Assembly: GCF_013410375.1 (NCBI RefSeq)
Contig: NZ_JACCFL010000001.1
Coordinates: 2,232,001-2,296,000, forward strand
Source: Leifsonia shinshuensis
GTDB lineage: Bacteria; Actinomycetota; Actinomycetes; Actinomycetales; Microbacteriaceae
Length of the DNA stretch: 64,000 nucleotides
Direction: 5' to 3'
Both the position numbers and the translations under genes were made by a program. The notes beneath the pieces were generated by a model. The model was not told the origin of the DNA. It did no database searches and was given only the letters and a program-made list of their open reading frames with translations. Positions 23,503 to 33,625 of the stretch are shown here, piece by piece (positions within the stretch are counted from its first letter, which is position 1; each line of letters opens with the position of its first letter).

Positions 23503-24504
23503 GTGGTCGCGACGATGAGCAGCTGGTTCGCCAGCATCCCGAGCCCGGGACCCGAGTGGCAGCAGATCCCGATCGACATCTTCGGGCTGCACTGGCGCAT
23601 CCAGACCTACGCCATCATGATCCTGATTGGCATCGTGGTCGCCGCGCTCTGGACCTCCCGACGCCTCACCAAGCGCGGAGCCGAGCCGGGCGTCATCCTC
23701 GACATCATGCTCTGGGCGGTCGTCCTCGGCATCATCGGCGCGCGGCTCTACCACGTGTTCACGCACCCGTCCGACTACTTCTACCCCGGCGCGAACCTGC
23801 TCAACGTGTTCGCGATCTGGGAGGGCGGCAACGCCATCTTCGGCTCGCTCATCGGCGGCGCCGTCGGCATCTGGATCGCCTGCCGCATCAGCGGCCTGCG
23901 GTTCTGGAGCGTCGCGGACGCCCTCGCGCCCGCCCTGCTGCTCGCCCAGGCGATCGGCCGGCTCGGCAACTACTTCAACCAGGAGCTGTTCGGCCTGCCG
24001 ACCAACCTGCCGTGGGGCCTGCAGATCGACGCGGGCAACAAGGCCATCCCGGTCGGACTGCCCGCCGACACGCTGTTCCAGCCGCTGTTCCTCTACGAGA
24101 TCATCTGGAACGTCATCGGCGTCGTCGTCATCGTCTTCCTGGAGCGCAAGTTCCGTCTGCAGTGGGGCAAGACGCTGGCCGTCTACCTGATCTGGTACGG
24201 CCTCGGCCGCTCCTACCTGGAGTCGATCCGCATCGACCCGAGCGAGTTCTCGTTCCTCGGCATCCCGAGCAACGTCTGGGCCGCGTTCCTCGCCGTCGTG
24301 CTGGGCATCGTGATCTTCATCGTGCAGTCCCGGCGCCACCCCGGCCTCGAGCCCAGCGTCTACCGACCGGGCCGTGAATGGGTTCGCCCCGATGCTGAGG
24401 TAGACTCTGACGACACGGACTCGGACGACGAGGACTTCGTCGATGGCGACGGGGAGCCCACCGCGTCCGCCGGAGCCAAGGCCACAAGCCCGTCGCGCGG
24501 ATGA
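23503..24504 (+). CDS. lgt: Prolipoprotein diacylglyceryl transferase
   Basis: 333 residues. Transfers diacylglycerol to the lipobox cysteine of prelipoproteins such as the one at 33.05-33.63 kb. About seven membrane helices; the family signature GRLGNYFNQELFG is at about 150-162, with IWEGGNAIFGSLIGG ahead of it. A long acidic/hydrophilic C-terminal tail follows residue about 285. GTG at 23503 follows GAAAGG; an in-frame ATG 12 nt later is a possible alternative. lgt downstream of trpA is common in actinobacteria. Confidence 0.95.
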   Translation: MVATMSSWFASIPSPGPEWQQIPIDIFGLHWRIQTYAIMILIGIVVAALWTSRRLTKRGAEPGVILDIMLWAVVLGIIGARLYHVFTHPSDYFYPGANLLNVFAIWEGGNAIFGSLIGGAVGIWIACRISGLRFWSVADALAPALLLAQAIGRLGNYFNQELFGLPTNLPWGLQIDAGNKAIPVGLPADTLFQPLFLYEIIWNVIGVVVIVFLERKFRLQWGKTLAVYLIWYGLGRSYLESIRIDPSEFSFLGIPSNVWAAFLAVVLGIVIFIVQSRRHPGLEPSVYRPGREWVRPDAEVDSDDTDSDDEDFVDGDGEPTASAGAKATSPSRG

Positions 24505-24686
24505 CCTCCGCCGGCTCAGAACAACACACCCCGTAGAGGCTGATCCCATAAGCACTACCTGACCGCACCGACCCCCGGGCCGCACACAAGCCCGGCGCAG
24601 TTGCGGCGGAACCTCCCAGCATCGGGCCGAAGGCGTCCCCGCACTCCACATCCCCACATCCACGACACTGTGAGGACGGTCGAAAT
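24505..24686 (+). other. Leader/intergenic region before gltB
   Basis: 182 nt without a convincing gene. It contains a GAGGAC ribosome-binding site just before the gltB ATG. I see no clear riboswitch, terminator or repeat in it. Confidence 0.4.
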
Positions 24687-27600
24687 ATGGCGGTCACGCC
24701 TCCCCATTCCCGGTTCAGCACGGTTCCCGGAAAGCAGGGTCTCTACGACCCCGCCGCCGAGAAGGACGCCTGCGGCCTCGCCATGGTCGCGACGCTCCGC
24801 GGGACAGCCGGTCACGACATCATCGACGCCGCGCTCGAAGCGCTGCGCCACCTGGAGCACCGCGGCGCGGTCGGCTCCGACGCCGGCACCGGCGACGGCG
24901 CGGGCATCATCACGCAGATCCCCGACGCCTTCCTGCGGGCGGTCGCCGGGCTCGACCTGCCCGGCGCCGGCCGCTACGCGGTGGGCAACGCGTTCCTGCC
25001 GACCGACGCCGCCGCACGCGAGAGCGTGAAGACGGCCGTCGAGGCGATCGCCGCCGAGCACGACCTCACCGTGCTGGGCTGGCGTCCGGTCCCGGTCCGC
25101 CCGGAGGAGCTCGGCACGCTGGCCCGCGACGCCATGCCGGTCATCGAGCAGCTCTTCGTCTCGAGCACCCGCACCGACGAGCGCGGGGAGCCGGTCGCCG
25201 GCATCGCGCTCGACCGCCTGACCTTCTTCCTGCGCAAGCGCGCCGAGCGCGAGCTCGACCTGTACTTCTCGTCGCTGTCCAGCCGCACGCTGGTCTACAA
25301 GGGCATGGTCACGACGCTCCAGCTGGAGCCGTTCTACCCGGACCTCTCCGACCAGCGCTTCGCGTCCAAGCTCGCCCTGGTGCACTCGCGCTACTCGACC
25401 AACACGTTCCCGTCCTGGCCGCTCGCGCAGCCGTTCCGGCTGATCGCGCACAACGGCGAGATCAACACGGTCTCGGGCAACCGCAACTGGATGCGCGCCC
25501 GGCAGTCCCAGCTGGAGAGCGAGCTGCTCGGCGACCTGTCGCCCGTGCTGCCGATCGTCACGCCCGGCGCCTCCGACTCGGCGTCGTTCGACGAGGTCGT
25601 GGAGCTCATCTCGCTCACCGGCCGCTCGCTGCCGCACGCGGTCATGATGATGGTGCCGGAGGCCTGGGAGAACCAGACCGAGATCGACCCGGTCCGTCGC
25701 GACTTCTACGAGTACCACTCGATGCTCATGGAGCCGTGGGACGGCCCGGCGGCGATCGTGTTCACCGACGGCTCGCTCGTCGGCGCGACGCTCGACCGCA
25801 ACGGCCTGCGCCCCGGCCGCTACGTCGTCACCAACGACGGGCTGGTCGTGCTGGCCTCCGAGGTCGGCGTGCTGGACATCGAGCCGAGCCGCGTCGTGCG
25901 CAAGGGCCGCCTGCGCCCCGGCCGGATGTTCCTGGTCGACACCGTGGCCGGCCGCCTGATCGAGGACGACGAGATCAAGTCGGAGCTCGCCGCGAGCGCG
26001 CCGTACGGCGAGTGGCTCGCCGAGGGCCGGATCAACCTCAAGGACCTCCCGGAGCGCGAGCACATCGTGCACACCCCGGCCTCCGTCACCCGCCGTCAGC
26101 GCACCTTCGGCTACACCGAGGAGGAAGTGCGCGTCCTGCTGAAGCCCATGGCGACGACGGGCGCGGAGCCGCTCGGCGCGATGGGCTCGGACACCCCGGT
26201 CGCGGTGCTCTCCGAACGACCCCGGCTGCTGTTCGACTACTTCACCCAACAGTTCGCGCAGGTCACCAACCCGCCGCTCGACTCCATCCGCGAGGAGGTC
26301 GTCACCTCCCTCGCGCTCGGCCTCGGCCCGGAGCGCAACCTGCTCACGGCCGGCCCCGAGCACGCGCGCCAGGTCGTCCTCGACTTCCCGGTGATCGACA
26401 ACGACGAGCTGGCCAAGATCCAGCACATCGACCCGCGCCCGGGCAGCCGGCTCACCACGACGCTGCGCGGCCTGTACCGGTCCGACGCCGGGCCGGACGC
26501 CATGCAGGCGCGCCTCGCCGAGCTGTGCGACGAGGTGGACGAGGCCATCGAGGCCGGCGCCCACTTCATCGTGCTGAGCGACCGCGACTCCACCAAGGAC
26601 CTCGCGCCCATCCCGTCGCTGCTCATGCTCGCGGCCGTGCACCACCACCTGATCCGCACCGAGAACCGCATGAAGTGCGGTCTCATCGTGGAGGCGGGCG
26701 ACGTCCGCGAGGTGCACCACGTCGCGCTGCTGATCGGCTACGGCGCCTCGGCGATCAACCCGTACCTGGCGATGGAGACCTGCGAGGAGCTCGTCCGCAG
26801 CGGGATGATCACGGGCGTCACGCCGGAGAAGGCCGTCAAGAACGTGATCAAGGCGCTCGGCAAGGGCGTCCTGAAGATCATGTCCAAGATGGGCATCTCG
26901 ACTGTGTCGTCCTACGCGGGCGCCCAGGCGTTCGAGGCGGTCGGCCTCAGCCAGGAGTTCGTGGACCAGTACTTCACCGGGACGACGAGCAAGCTCGGCG
27001 GCGTCGGCATCGACGTCATCGCAGCGGAGAACCTGGCGCGCCACACCGCGGCCTACCCGCCCGAGGGCGCGATCCTCGCGCACGAGCGGCTGCAGACCGG
27101 CGGCGAGTACCAGTGGCGCCGCGACGGCTCGCCGCACCTCTTCAACCCGGAGACGGTGTTCCGCCTGCAGCACTCCACGCGCACCCGGCGGTACGACGTC
27201 TTCCGCGAGTACACCAAGCTCGTGGACGACCAGGCCGAGTCGCTGATGACGCTGCGCGGCATGTTCACGCTGCGCACCGGCGAGCGTCCCGCGGTCCCGA
27301 TCGACGAGGTCGAGCCCGTCGAGTCGATCGTCAAGCGCTTCTCCACCGGGGCGATGAGCTACGGCTCCATCTCCAAGGAGGCGCACGAGACCCTCGCCAT
27401 CGCCATGAACCGGCTCGGCGCCAAGTCGAACACCGGCGAGGGCGGAGAGGACCTGGACCGCCTGCTCGACCCGGAGCGCCGCAGCGCGATCAAGCAGGTC
27501 GCGTCCGGCCGGTTCGGCGTCACGTCGATGTACCTGACCCACGCGGACGACATCCAGATCAAGCTCGCCCAGGGCGCCAAGCCCGGCGAGGGCGGTCAGC

Positions 27601-29282
27601 TGCCGCCGACCAAGGTCTACCCGTGGGTGGCGCGCACCCGGCACGCGACCGCGGGCGTCGGGCTCATCTCGCCGCCCCCGCACCACGACATCTACTCGAT
27701 CGAGGACCTCAAGCAGCTCATCTTCGACCTGAAGCGCGCGAACCCGCAGGCCCGCGTTCACGTCAAGCTGGTGAGCGAGTCCGGCATCGGCGCGGTCGCC
27801 GCGGGCACCGCGAAGGCGCTGGCCGACGTCATCCTGGTCTCCGGCCACGACGGCGGAACCGGCGCGTCCCCGGTCAACTCGCTCAAGCACGCGGGAACGC
27901 CGTGGGAGCTGGGGCTCGCCGAGACGCAGCAGACCCTCATGCTCAACGGCATGCGCGAGCGCGTCGTCGTGCAGGTGGACGGTCAGCTGAAGACCGGCCG
28001 CGACGTCATCGTCGGCGCCCTGCTCGGCGCCGAGGAGTTCGGCTTCGCCACCGCGCCCCTGGTGGTGTCCGGCTGCGTCATGATGCGCGTCTGCCACCTG
28101 GACACCTGCCCGGTCGGCGTCGCCACCCAGAACCCGGAGCTGCGCTCGCGGTTCTCCGGCAAGCCGGAGTTCGTGGTCAACTTCTTCGAGTTCATCGCGC
28201 AGGAGGTGCGGGAGTACCTGGCCGAGCTCGGGTTCCGCAGCCTGGACGAGGCGATCGGCCACGCCGAGCTCCTCGACGCCGACCGCGCGATCGAGCACTG
28301 GAAGGCGTCGGGCATGGACCTCACGCCGATCCTGCGCGGGCCGGAGTTCCCGGAGGACGCGCCGCGCAAGAACGGCCGTCAGCAGGACCACGAGCTGGAC
28401 GCGCACTTCGACAACCAGCTCATCCAGGCCGCGCACGACGTGCTCGCCTCCGCCCACCCCGGCTCGGAGGGCGCGTCGCTGGCGCTGTCGCTGCCGATCC
28501 GCAACACGGAGCGCGCCGTCGGCACCATGCTCGGTCACGAGGTCACGGCCCGTCACGGCGAGAACGGCCTGCCGACCGGCACGATCGACATCACGCTGAC
28601 CGGCTCGGCCGGCCAGTCGCTGGGCGCGTTCCTCCCTGCGGGCATCACGCTGCGGTTGGAGGGCGACTCCAACGACTACGTCGGCAAGGGCCTCTCCGGC
28701 GGCCAGATCGTCGTCCGCCCGCCGCAGGGCAGCGTCTTCCCGGCCGAGCGCAACGTGATCGCGGGCAACGTGATCGGCTACGGCGCGACGCAGGGCAGCA
28801 TGTTCATCCGCGGCATCGTGGGCGAGCGCTTCCTGGTGCGCAACTCGGGCGCGACCGCGGTCGTCGAGGGCGTGGGCGACCACGCGCTGGAGTACATGAC
28901 GGGAGGCCTCGCGGTCATCCTGGGCGGCACCGGCCGCAACCTGGGCGCCGGCATGTCCGGCGGCACGGCGTACGTGTACGACCTCAAGCGCGAGCGGGTC
29001 AACCGCGAGGCGCTCGCGACCGGCGAACTGGAGCTGCTGCCGCTCGGCAGCGCCGACATCGAGATCGTCCGCGACCTGCTCGAGAAGCACCGCGCGGAGA
29101 CCGGCTCGGCCCTCGCCGAGCGGATGCTGGCCGACCTGGACGCCACGGTCGCGAAGTTCGTCAAGGTGCTGCCGCGCGACTACGCGGCGGTGCTGCAGAT
29201 GCGTCAGGAGGCCGTCGACGAGGGGCTCGACCCCGACGGCGATGTTGTGTGGAATCGGATCTTGGAGGTGACCGGCGGATGA
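24687..29282 (+). CDS. gltB: Glutamate synthase large subunit
   Basis: 1531 residues. NADPH-GOGAT alpha subunit; converts glutamine and 2-oxoglutarate to two glutamates. The N-terminal nucleophile amidotransferase begins at Cys29 ([13 protein letters not shown]), so a 28-residue propeptide is expected. The FMN/synthase domain holds [19 protein letters not shown] and [11 protein letters not shown]; the 3Fe-4S cysteines are in [15 protein letters not shown]; the GXGXG beta-helix repeats are in the last 270 residues. The stop codon is followed by a duplication of the gltB/gltD junction. Confidence 0.98.
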   Translation: MAVTPPHSRFSTVPGKQGLYDPAAEKDACGLAMVATLRGTAGHDIIDAALEALRHLEHRGAVGSDAGTGDGAGIITQIPDAFLRAVAGLDLPGAGRYAVGNAFLPTDAAARESVKTAVEAIAAEHDLTVLGWRPVPVRPEELGTLARDAMPVIEQLFVSSTRTDERGEPVAGIALDRLTFFLRKRAERELDLYFSSLSSRTLVYKGMVTTLQLEPFYPDLSDQRFASKLALVHSRYSTNTFPSWPLAQPFRLIAHNGEINTVSGNRNWMRARQSQLESELLGDLSPVLPIVTPGASDSASFDEVVELISLTGRSLPHAVMMMVPEAWENQTEIDPVRRDFYEYHSMLMEPWDGPAAIVFTDGSLVGATLDRNGLRPGRYVVTNDGLVVLASEVGVLDIEPSRVVRKGRLRPGRMFLVDTVAGRLIEDDEIKSELAASAPYGEWLAEGRINLKDLPEREHIVHTPASVTRRQRTFGYTEEEVRVLLKPMATTGAEPLGAMGSDTPVAVLSERPRLLFDYFTQQFAQVTNPPLDSIREEVVTSLALGLGPERNLLTAGPEHARQVVLDFPVIDNDELAKIQHIDPRPGSRLTTTLRGLYRSDAGPDAMQARLAELCDEVDEAIEAGAHFIVLSDRDSTKDLAPIPSLLMLAAVHHHLIRTENRMKCGLIVEAGDVREVHHVALLIGYGASAINPYLAMETCEELVRSGMITGVTPEKAVKNVIKALGKGVLKIMSKMGISTVSSYAGAQAFEAVGLSQEFVDQYFTGTTSKLGGVGIDVIAAENLARHTAAYPPEGAILAHERLQTGGEYQWRRDGSPHLFNPETVFRLQHSTRTRRYDVFREYTKLVDDQAESLMTLRGMFTLRTGERPAVPIDEVEPVESIVKRFSTGAMSYGSISKEAHETLAIAMNRLGAKSNTGEGGEDLDRLLDPERRSAIKQVASGRFGVTSMYLTHADDIQIKLAQGAKPGEGGQLPPTKVYPWVARTRHATAGVGLISPPPHHDIYSIEDLKQLIFDLKRANPQARVHVKLVSESGIGAVAAGTAKALADVILVSGHDGGTGASPVNSLKHAGTPWELGLAETQQTLMLNGMRERVVVQVDGQLKTGRDVIVGALLGAEEFGFATAPLVVSGCVMMRVCHLDTCPVGVATQNPELRSRFSGKPEFVVNFFEFIAQEVREYLAELGFRSLDEAIGHAELLDADRAIEHWKASGMDLTPILRGPEFPEDAPRKNGRQQDHELDAHFDNQLIQAAHDVLASAHPGSEGASLALSLPIRNTERAVGTMLGHEVTARHGENGLPTGTIDITLTGSAGQSLGAFLPAGITLRLEGDSNDYVGKGLSGGQIVVRPPQGSVFPAERNVIAGNVIGYGATQGSMFIRGIVGERFLVRNSGATAVVEGVGDHALEYMTGGLAVILGGTGRNLGAGMSGGTAYVYDLKRERVNREALATGELELLPLGSADIEIVRDLLEKHRAETGSALAERMLADLDATVAKFVKVLPRDYAAVLQMRQEAVDEGLDPDGDVVWNRILEVTGG

Positions 29283-29328
29283 TGCTGCCTGACCCGAAGG
29301 TTCCTGTCGACTTGGAGGTGACCGGTGG
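29261..29328 (+). repeat. Duplicated gltB/gltD junction
   Basis: An 18-bp block encoding LEVTGG occurs at 29261-29278 (true gltB end) and again at 29311-29328 with one mismatch, exactly 50 bp apart. A second shared block (12 bp, CTGACCCGAAGG) follows each, at 29289 and at 29329. The order is gltB end, gltD-like start, gltB end, gltD start, i.e. a partial tandem duplication of the junction. Confidence 0.9.
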
Positions 29329-29332
29329 CTGA
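29279..29332 (+). other. Relay mini-ORF between gltB and gltD (17 codons)
   Basis: ATG overlaps the gltB stop (ATGA); the 17-residue product [17 protein letters not shown] ends in a TGA that overlaps the gltD GTG by 8 nt. DPK resembles the GltD start (ADPKG) and LEVTGG is the GltB end, so the ORF is a by-product of the junction duplication. Whether it is translated is unknown, but it would let ribosomes pass from gltB to gltD. Confidence 0.6.
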
Positions 29333-30782
29333 CCCGAAGGGTTTTCTGAAGACGACGGAGCGCGAGCTCCCCAAGCGGCGGCCGGTCTCGGTCCGGCTCA
29401 TGGACTGGAAAGAGGTCTACGAGGCGGGCGACCCGGCGCAGCTGCGCCGGCAGGCCGGGCGCTGCATGGACTGCGGCATCCCGTTCTGCCACCAGGGCTG
29501 CCCGCTCGGCAACCTCATCCCGGAGTGGAACGACCTGATGTGGCGCGGGGAGGGCCGCCAGGCCATCGAGCGCCTGCACGCGACCAACAACTTCCCGGAG
29601 TTCACCGGCCGGCTCTGCCCGGCGCCCTGCGAGTCGTCGTGCGTGCTCGGCATCAACCAGCCCGCTGTGACGATCAAGCAGGTCGAGGTGTCGATCATCG
29701 ACCAGGCCTGGCAGAACGGCTGGGTGCAGCCGCACCCGCCGGAGCGCCTCACCGGCAAGACCGTCGCCGTCGTCGGCTCCGGCCCCGCCGGCCTCGCCGC
29801 GGCCCAGCAGCTCACCCGCGCCGGCCACACCGTCGCCGTCTACGAGCGCGACGACCGGATCGGCGGCCTGCTGCGCTACGGCATCCCGGACTTCAAGATG
29901 GAGAAGAAGCACCTCGAGGCGCGGCTGAACCAGATGATGGCCGAGGGCACCCGGTTCCGCGCCGGGGTGAACATCGGCGTGGACATCGCCTGGGACGACC
30001 TGCGCGCGCGCTACGACGCGGTCGTGGTCGCCACCGGCGCGATGGTCCCGCGCGACCTCCCGATCCCGGGCCGCGACCTGGCCGGCGTGCACTTCGCGAT
30101 GGAGTACCTCGTCCAGCAGAACAAGGCCGGCGCGGGCGACCAGGTCGCCGACCAGATCACCGCGGACGGCAAGCACGTCATCGTGCTCGGCGGCGGCGAC
30201 ACCGGCGCCGACTGCATCGGCACCGCGCACCGCCAGGGCGCGGCGAGCGTCACCAACCTCGCGATCGGCAAGCAGCCGCCGGCGGAGCGCCCCGCGCACC
30301 AGCCGTGGCCGGTGACCCCGACCCTGTTCGAGGTCCAGAGCGCCCACGAGGAGGGCGGTGTGCGCGAGTACCTCGCCTCCACCGTCGAGTTCCTCGCCAA
30401 CGAGTTCGGCGAGGTGCGGGCCCTCCGCGTCGCGGAGACCGAGTACCTCGACGGCCGGCGCGTGCCGAAGGCCGGAACCGAGCGCGAGATCCCCGCGGAC
30501 CTCGTGCTGCTGGCGCTCGGCTTCACCGGTCCGGAGCAGGAGGACCTGGGCGCCCAGCTCGGCCTCCCGTTCGACGACCGGGGTAACGTGGCCCGCGACG
30601 GCGACTACCAGACCAGCGAGGCCGGCGTGTTCGTCGCCGGCGACGCCGGCCGCGGGCAGTCGCTCATCGTCTGGGCCATCGCAGAGGGCCGGGCAGCGGC
30701 AGCCGCCGTCGACCGGTATCTTGAAGGGGAGACGGAGTTGCCGTCCCCGGTCCGCCCCACCGACCGGGGCATCCTCGTCTGA
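29325..30782 (+). CDS. gltD: Glutamate synthase small subunit
   Basis: 485 residues. NADPH-dependent beta subunit that feeds electrons to GltB. N-terminal Fe-S region with CMDCGIPFCHQGCPLGN and LCPAPCESSCVLG, FAD-binding VAVVGSGPAGLAAAQ, NADPH-binding VLGGGDTGADCIG and a C-terminal VFVAGDAGRGQSLIVWAI. GTG start with GGAGGTG just upstream, both lying inside the duplicated junction. Confidence 0.97.
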   Translation: MADPKGFLKTTERELPKRRPVSVRLMDWKEVYEAGDPAQLRRQAGRCMDCGIPFCHQGCPLGNLIPEWNDLMWRGEGRQAIERLHATNNFPEFTGRLCPAPCESSCVLGINQPAVTIKQVEVSIIDQAWQNGWVQPHPPERLTGKTVAVVGSGPAGLAAAQQLTRAGHTVAVYERDDRIGGLLRYGIPDFKMEKKHLEARLNQMMAEGTRFRAGVNIGVDIAWDDLRARYDAVVVATGAMVPRDLPIPGRDLAGVHFAMEYLVQQNKAGAGDQVADQITADGKHVIVLGGGDTGADCIGTAHRQGAASVTNLAIGKQPPAERPAHQPWPVTPTLFEVQSAHEEGGVREYLASTVEFLANEFGEVRALRVAETEYLDGRRVPKAGTEREIPADLVLLALGFTGPEQEDLGAQLGLPFDDRGNVARDGDYQTSEAGVFVAGDAGRGQSLIVWAIAEGRAAAAAVDRYLEGETELPSPVRPTDRGILV

Positions 30783-30843
30783 TCCCCTCCACCACGAGAA
30801 CGCGCCGTCAGGGGTGCGAGAATCACGGAGCACTGAAAAACCC

Positions 30844-32259
30844 ATGAGAAGGGCGAAAATCGTCGCGACCCTCGGTCCGGCGACCTCCAGCTACGACAAC
30901 ATCCGCGCGATCATCGATGCGGGCGTCGACGTCGCTCGGATGAATCTGAGCCACGGCAGCTACGACGTGCACGAGGGGGTCTACGCCAACGTGCGCAAGG
31001 CCGCCGACGACGCGGGGAAGCCCGTCGCGGTCCTGGTCGACCTCCAGGGTCCCAAGATCCGTCTCGGGAAGTTCGAGGCGGGCCCCTACGATCTCGCCCA
31101 GGGCGACATCTTCAAGATCACCACCGATGACATCATCGGCACCAAGGAGATCTCGTCGACGACGTTCAAGGGCCTGCCGCAGGACGTCAAGCCGGGCGAC
31201 TTCCTCCTGATCGACGACGGCAAGGTGCGCGTGCGCGTCGTCGAGGTCGAGGGCAACGTCGTCACCACCGAGGTCGTCGTCGCCGGCCCGGTCTCCAACA
31301 ACAAGGGCATCAACCTCCCCGGCGTCGCGGTCAACGTGCCCGCGCTGTCCGAGAAGGACGAGGCCGACCTGCGCTGGGGCCTCAAGCTCGGCGCCGACAT
31401 CATCGCGCTGTCGTTCGTGCGCAACGCGGCGGACATCGAGCGGGTGCACGAGATCATGGCGGAGGAGGGCCGCAAGGTCCCCGTCGTCGCCAAGATCGAG
31501 AAGCCGCAGGCCGTCGAGGCGCTCGAGGAGATCATCGAGGCCTTCGACGCCATCATGGTCGCCCGCGGCGACCTCGGCGTGGAGCTCCCGCTGGAGGCCG
31601 TCCCGATCGTGCAGAAGCGCGCGGTCGAGCTGGCCCGCCGGGCCGCCAAGCCGGTCATCGTCGCCACCCAGATGCTCGAGTCGATGATCTCCAGCCCCGT
31701 GCCGACCCGTGCCGAGACCTCCGACGTCGCCAACGCCGTCCTGGACGGCGCCGACGCGGTCATGCTCTCCGGCGAGACGAGCGTCGGCGAGTACCCGGCG
31801 ATCACCGTGGCCACCATGGCGCGCATCGTCACCTCCACCGAGGAGCACGGCCTCGACCGCATCCAGCCGCTCGGTACGCGTCCCCGCACCCAGTCGGGCG
31901 CGATCACGCTCGCCGCGGTGGAGGTCGCCGACTTCGTGGAGGCCAAGTACCTCTGCGTGTTCACCGAGTCGGGCGAGTCGGCCCGCCGGATGTCCCGCCT
32001 GCGCAACAAGATCCCGATCCTGGCGTTCACGCCGGAGGAGTCGGTGCGGCGCCGGATGTCCCTGTTCTGGGGCGTCGAGTCGTTCGTCGTGGACCGCGTC
32101 ACCCACACCGACCAGATGGTCGCCCAGGTGGACGAGGCGCTCAAGTCGACGGGCCGCGCCGAGAACGGCGACAAGGTCATCATCATCTCCGGTTCCCCTC
32201 CCGGGATCCCCGGAACCACCAACGACATCCGCGTCCACAAGGTCGGCGACGTCCTCTAG
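30844..32259 (+). CDS. pyk: Pyruvate kinase
   Basis: 471 residues. Last step of glycolysis. Starts MRRAKIVATLGPAT; motifs include RMNLSHG, DLQGPKIRLG, VAKIEKPQAVEALEEII with the catalytic Lys, MVARGDLGVE, ATQMLESM and MLSGETSVGEYP. The ATG at 30844 is where homology begins. A strong terminator follows 9 nt after the stop. Confidence 0.97.
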   Translation: MRRAKIVATLGPATSSYDNIRAIIDAGVDVARMNLSHGSYDVHEGVYANVRKAADDAGKPVAVLVDLQGPKIRLGKFEAGPYDLAQGDIFKITTDDIIGTKEISSTTFKGLPQDVKPGDFLLIDDGKVRVRVVEVEGNVVTTEVVVAGPVSNNKGINLPGVAVNVPALSEKDEADLRWGLKLGADIIALSFVRNAADIERVHEIMAEEGRKVPVVAKIEKPQAVEALEEIIEAFDAIMVARGDLGVELPLEAVPIVQKRAVELARRAAKPVIVATQMLESMISSPVPTRAETSDVANAVLDGADAVMLSGETSVGEYPAITVATMARIVTSTEEHGLDRIQPLGTRPRTQSGAITLAAVEVADFVEAKYLCVFTESGESARRMSRLRNKIPILAFTPEESVRRRMSLFWGVESFVVDRVTHTDQMVAQVDEALKSTGRAENGDKVIIISGSPPGIPGTTNDIRVHKVGDVL

Positions 32260-32268
32260 GGCGGATGA

Positions 32269-32296
32269 GGAAGGCCCCGCTCCGGCGGGGCCTTCC
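32269..32296 (+). terminator. Terminator after pyk
   Basis: Perfect 12-bp stem (GGAAGGCCCCGC with GCGGGGCCTTCC) and a 4-nt TCCG loop. No U-run follows, as is common in actinobacteria. Confidence 0.85.
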
Positions 32297-32362
32297 GCGT
32301 ATCCTGCGCGGGTCACGTGGGAGCGTAGGGTTCATGCCGTGAGGGCCTGAGTCAGCACCGGC

Positions 32363-32481
32363 CTTCACCAGTTCTTCGGCAGTACCGCGTCGTCGGGGTT
32401 TTCCGGAGCGCATCGGCTTTACCCCCCCCCCGGAAGGCGGCGTAGTTCTCAGCGTTCGCGAAGCCGTCTCCGGGACTCAGG
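32363..32481 (-). pseudogene. Remnant of a second lipoprotein gene (C-terminal end)
   Basis: Read on the minus strand, the last residues are CAPENPDDAVLPKNW plus stop, nearly the same as the C-terminus CAPEDPDDPRLPKNW of the intact lipoprotein at 33053-33625. Further upstream GDGFANAENYAAF matches DGLGIVFTIGENYADF, but the frame is broken between the two matches by a run of ten C (32422-32431) and there is no start. DNA similarity to 33048-33170 is obvious by eye, including 18 identical bases at the gene end. Confidence 0.85.
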
Positions 32482-32484
32482 CAG

Positions 32485-32600
32485 GCGACGGAACGACAAG
32501 CACCGCCGACACATCCTTCCGGGCCAGCGTGGGGGCAGCGGCGCTCGTCCCGTGCGAGTGCTTCAAGACCGAGAGCGCGGCCGTCGCGCTCGTGATTCCC
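32485..32600 (-). pseudogene. Remnant of a second DUF1023-type hydrolase gene
   Basis: The minus strand encodes ALSVLKHSHGTSAAAPTLARKDVSAV, which aligns with GLSVVGHSYGTDVATLALTQKGVTAG around the catalytic serine of the intact hydrolase (about 34036-34150). The nucleophile Ser is kept but the flanking glycine is lost, and no start or end remains. It lies upstream (minus-strand sense) of the lipoprotein remnant, the same order as the intact pair. Confidence 0.8.
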
Positions 32601-32608
32601 TTCGGATT

Positions 32609-32914
32609 TCAGGGCCTCGCAAAAGTGATGTAGGTGAGCACGACGAAATAAGCCCAGAGGGCGAGGTTGAGGCCCGGAGGTATCATTGACACGATCGCCA
32701 GGGCGCGTACACGAGGCTCGCGGTAGATCCCGACCACGCCTGCAATGATCGCCAGAACAGCAGGAAGGATCGACTCAAAGCGAAGCCCGACAAGCCACGC
32801 GACCACTGTGGCCACGCCGCACACCAACGCGGCGACACTCCATCCGAATCCCCGCCTCCGCCGCACGGCGTTCTCCGCTGGGGTCTCGTTGGCCGGCTCT
32901 GACAACTCGCTCAT
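32609..32914 (-). CDS. Small membrane protein of unknown function
   Basis: 101 residues. A polar N-terminal tail with RRRR (about 19-22), then three hydrophobic segments (about 26-44, 48-63 and 72-97). No family recognised; the general look is that of small DUF4190-like membrane proteins. The ATG at 32914 follows a GAAGAGGA ribosome-binding site; an upstream in-frame ATG (32959) lacks one. It lies between the intact hydrolase-lipoprotein pair and the decayed copy of that pair, on the same strand, so it may belong to the same cassette. Confidence 0.6.
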   Translation of the reverse strand: MSELSEPANETPAENAVRRRRGFGWSVAALVCGVATVVAWLVGLRFESILPAVLAIIAGVVGIYREPRVRALAIVSMIPPGLNLALWAYFVVLTYITFARP

Positions 32915-33052
32915 TGTGTTCCTCTTCGTTCTGTGTGTGCGCGGCGAGCGCCACGACAATTAGCACGCGGCGGGACTCGTCTGCAGTCGTTAGCACCCAC
33001 CAGCCATGCCGGGCGACTCGCTCTGAGAGAACTCCTTCTCAAGGAAGCACCC

Positions 33053-33625
33053 TCACCAGTTCTTCGGCAGCCGTGGGTCGTCGGGGTCCTCCGGAGCACA
33101 CTGGCTGTTGCCGATGAAGTCGGCGTAGTTCTCACCGATCGTGAACACGATCCCCAGGCCGTCTGCACGAACACCGGTCAGATACGGCGGGTACGACACC
33201 ACCTTCCGCGGCGGGTAGATCCGATTGTCCTCGACCACCTTCGTCGGGAACCCGTGATCGGTCCACAACTGCGCAACCCGCTCCGCCGTCTCCGCAGGAC
33301 TGGACTTCGTCGGACCCTTGTACTGGTTCGCGATGTTCCAGCTCTCGGACGGGGTGCCATCGGCATAGTCGCCACACCCGTACCCCCACTCCGCTTCAGG
33401 TGTCGGCCAGGTGTCAGAGACCAGGGCTGTCGCCTCGTCGTAGAGGCGCTGGATTTCGTGTTCGACCGCTGCGCGGTCTGCTCTGTCTTGGTCTTCCATC
33501 TCTTGGATCTCCTTCGCCGTCTTGGGCTGTGCTACGCACCCCGCCAGCGCTCCTGTGGCGAGCAGTGCTGCCAATGCGACAACACGCAGTATTGTGCGGG
33601 GGGCGGCCGTGATCGTCCTGCTCAT
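33053..33625 (-). CDS. Secreted lipoprotein coupled to the LXG-hydrolase; candidate immunity or accessory protein
   Basis: 190 residues. A classic lipoprotein signal (basic MSRTITAAPRTILR, hydrophobic stretch, lipobox LAGC with Cys30) is followed by a charged helix (about 36-60) and a compact domain with GYGCGDYADG, VAQLWTDHGFPT and a C-terminal ENYADF...CAPEDPDDP. No known domain recognised. Its ATG overlaps the hydrolase stop by four bases (ATGA), so the two are translated as a pair. A decayed copy of its C-terminus lies at 32363-32481. By analogy with secreted lipase toxins whose immunity partners are lipoproteins, it may neutralise the hydrolase outside the membrane; this is inference. 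Confidence 0.7.
   Translation of the reverse strand: MSRTITAAPRTILRVVALAALLATGALAGCVAQPKTAKEIQEMEDQDRADRAAVEHEIQRLYDEATALVSDTWPTPEAEWGYGCGDYADGTPSESWNIANQYKGPTKSSPAETAERVAQLWTDHGFPTKVVEDNRIYPPRKVVSYPPYLTGVRADGLGIVFTIGENYADFIGNSQCAPEDPDDPRLPKNW

Noticed and set aside
24555..30845. A reading frame of more than 2000 codons open on the minus strand across gltB, gltD and the pyk start
   Set aside because: It is the mirror of strongly conserved plus-strand genes; the translation is Arg/Val/Asp/Leu-rich with no domain, as expected for antisense frames in DNA of this GC content.
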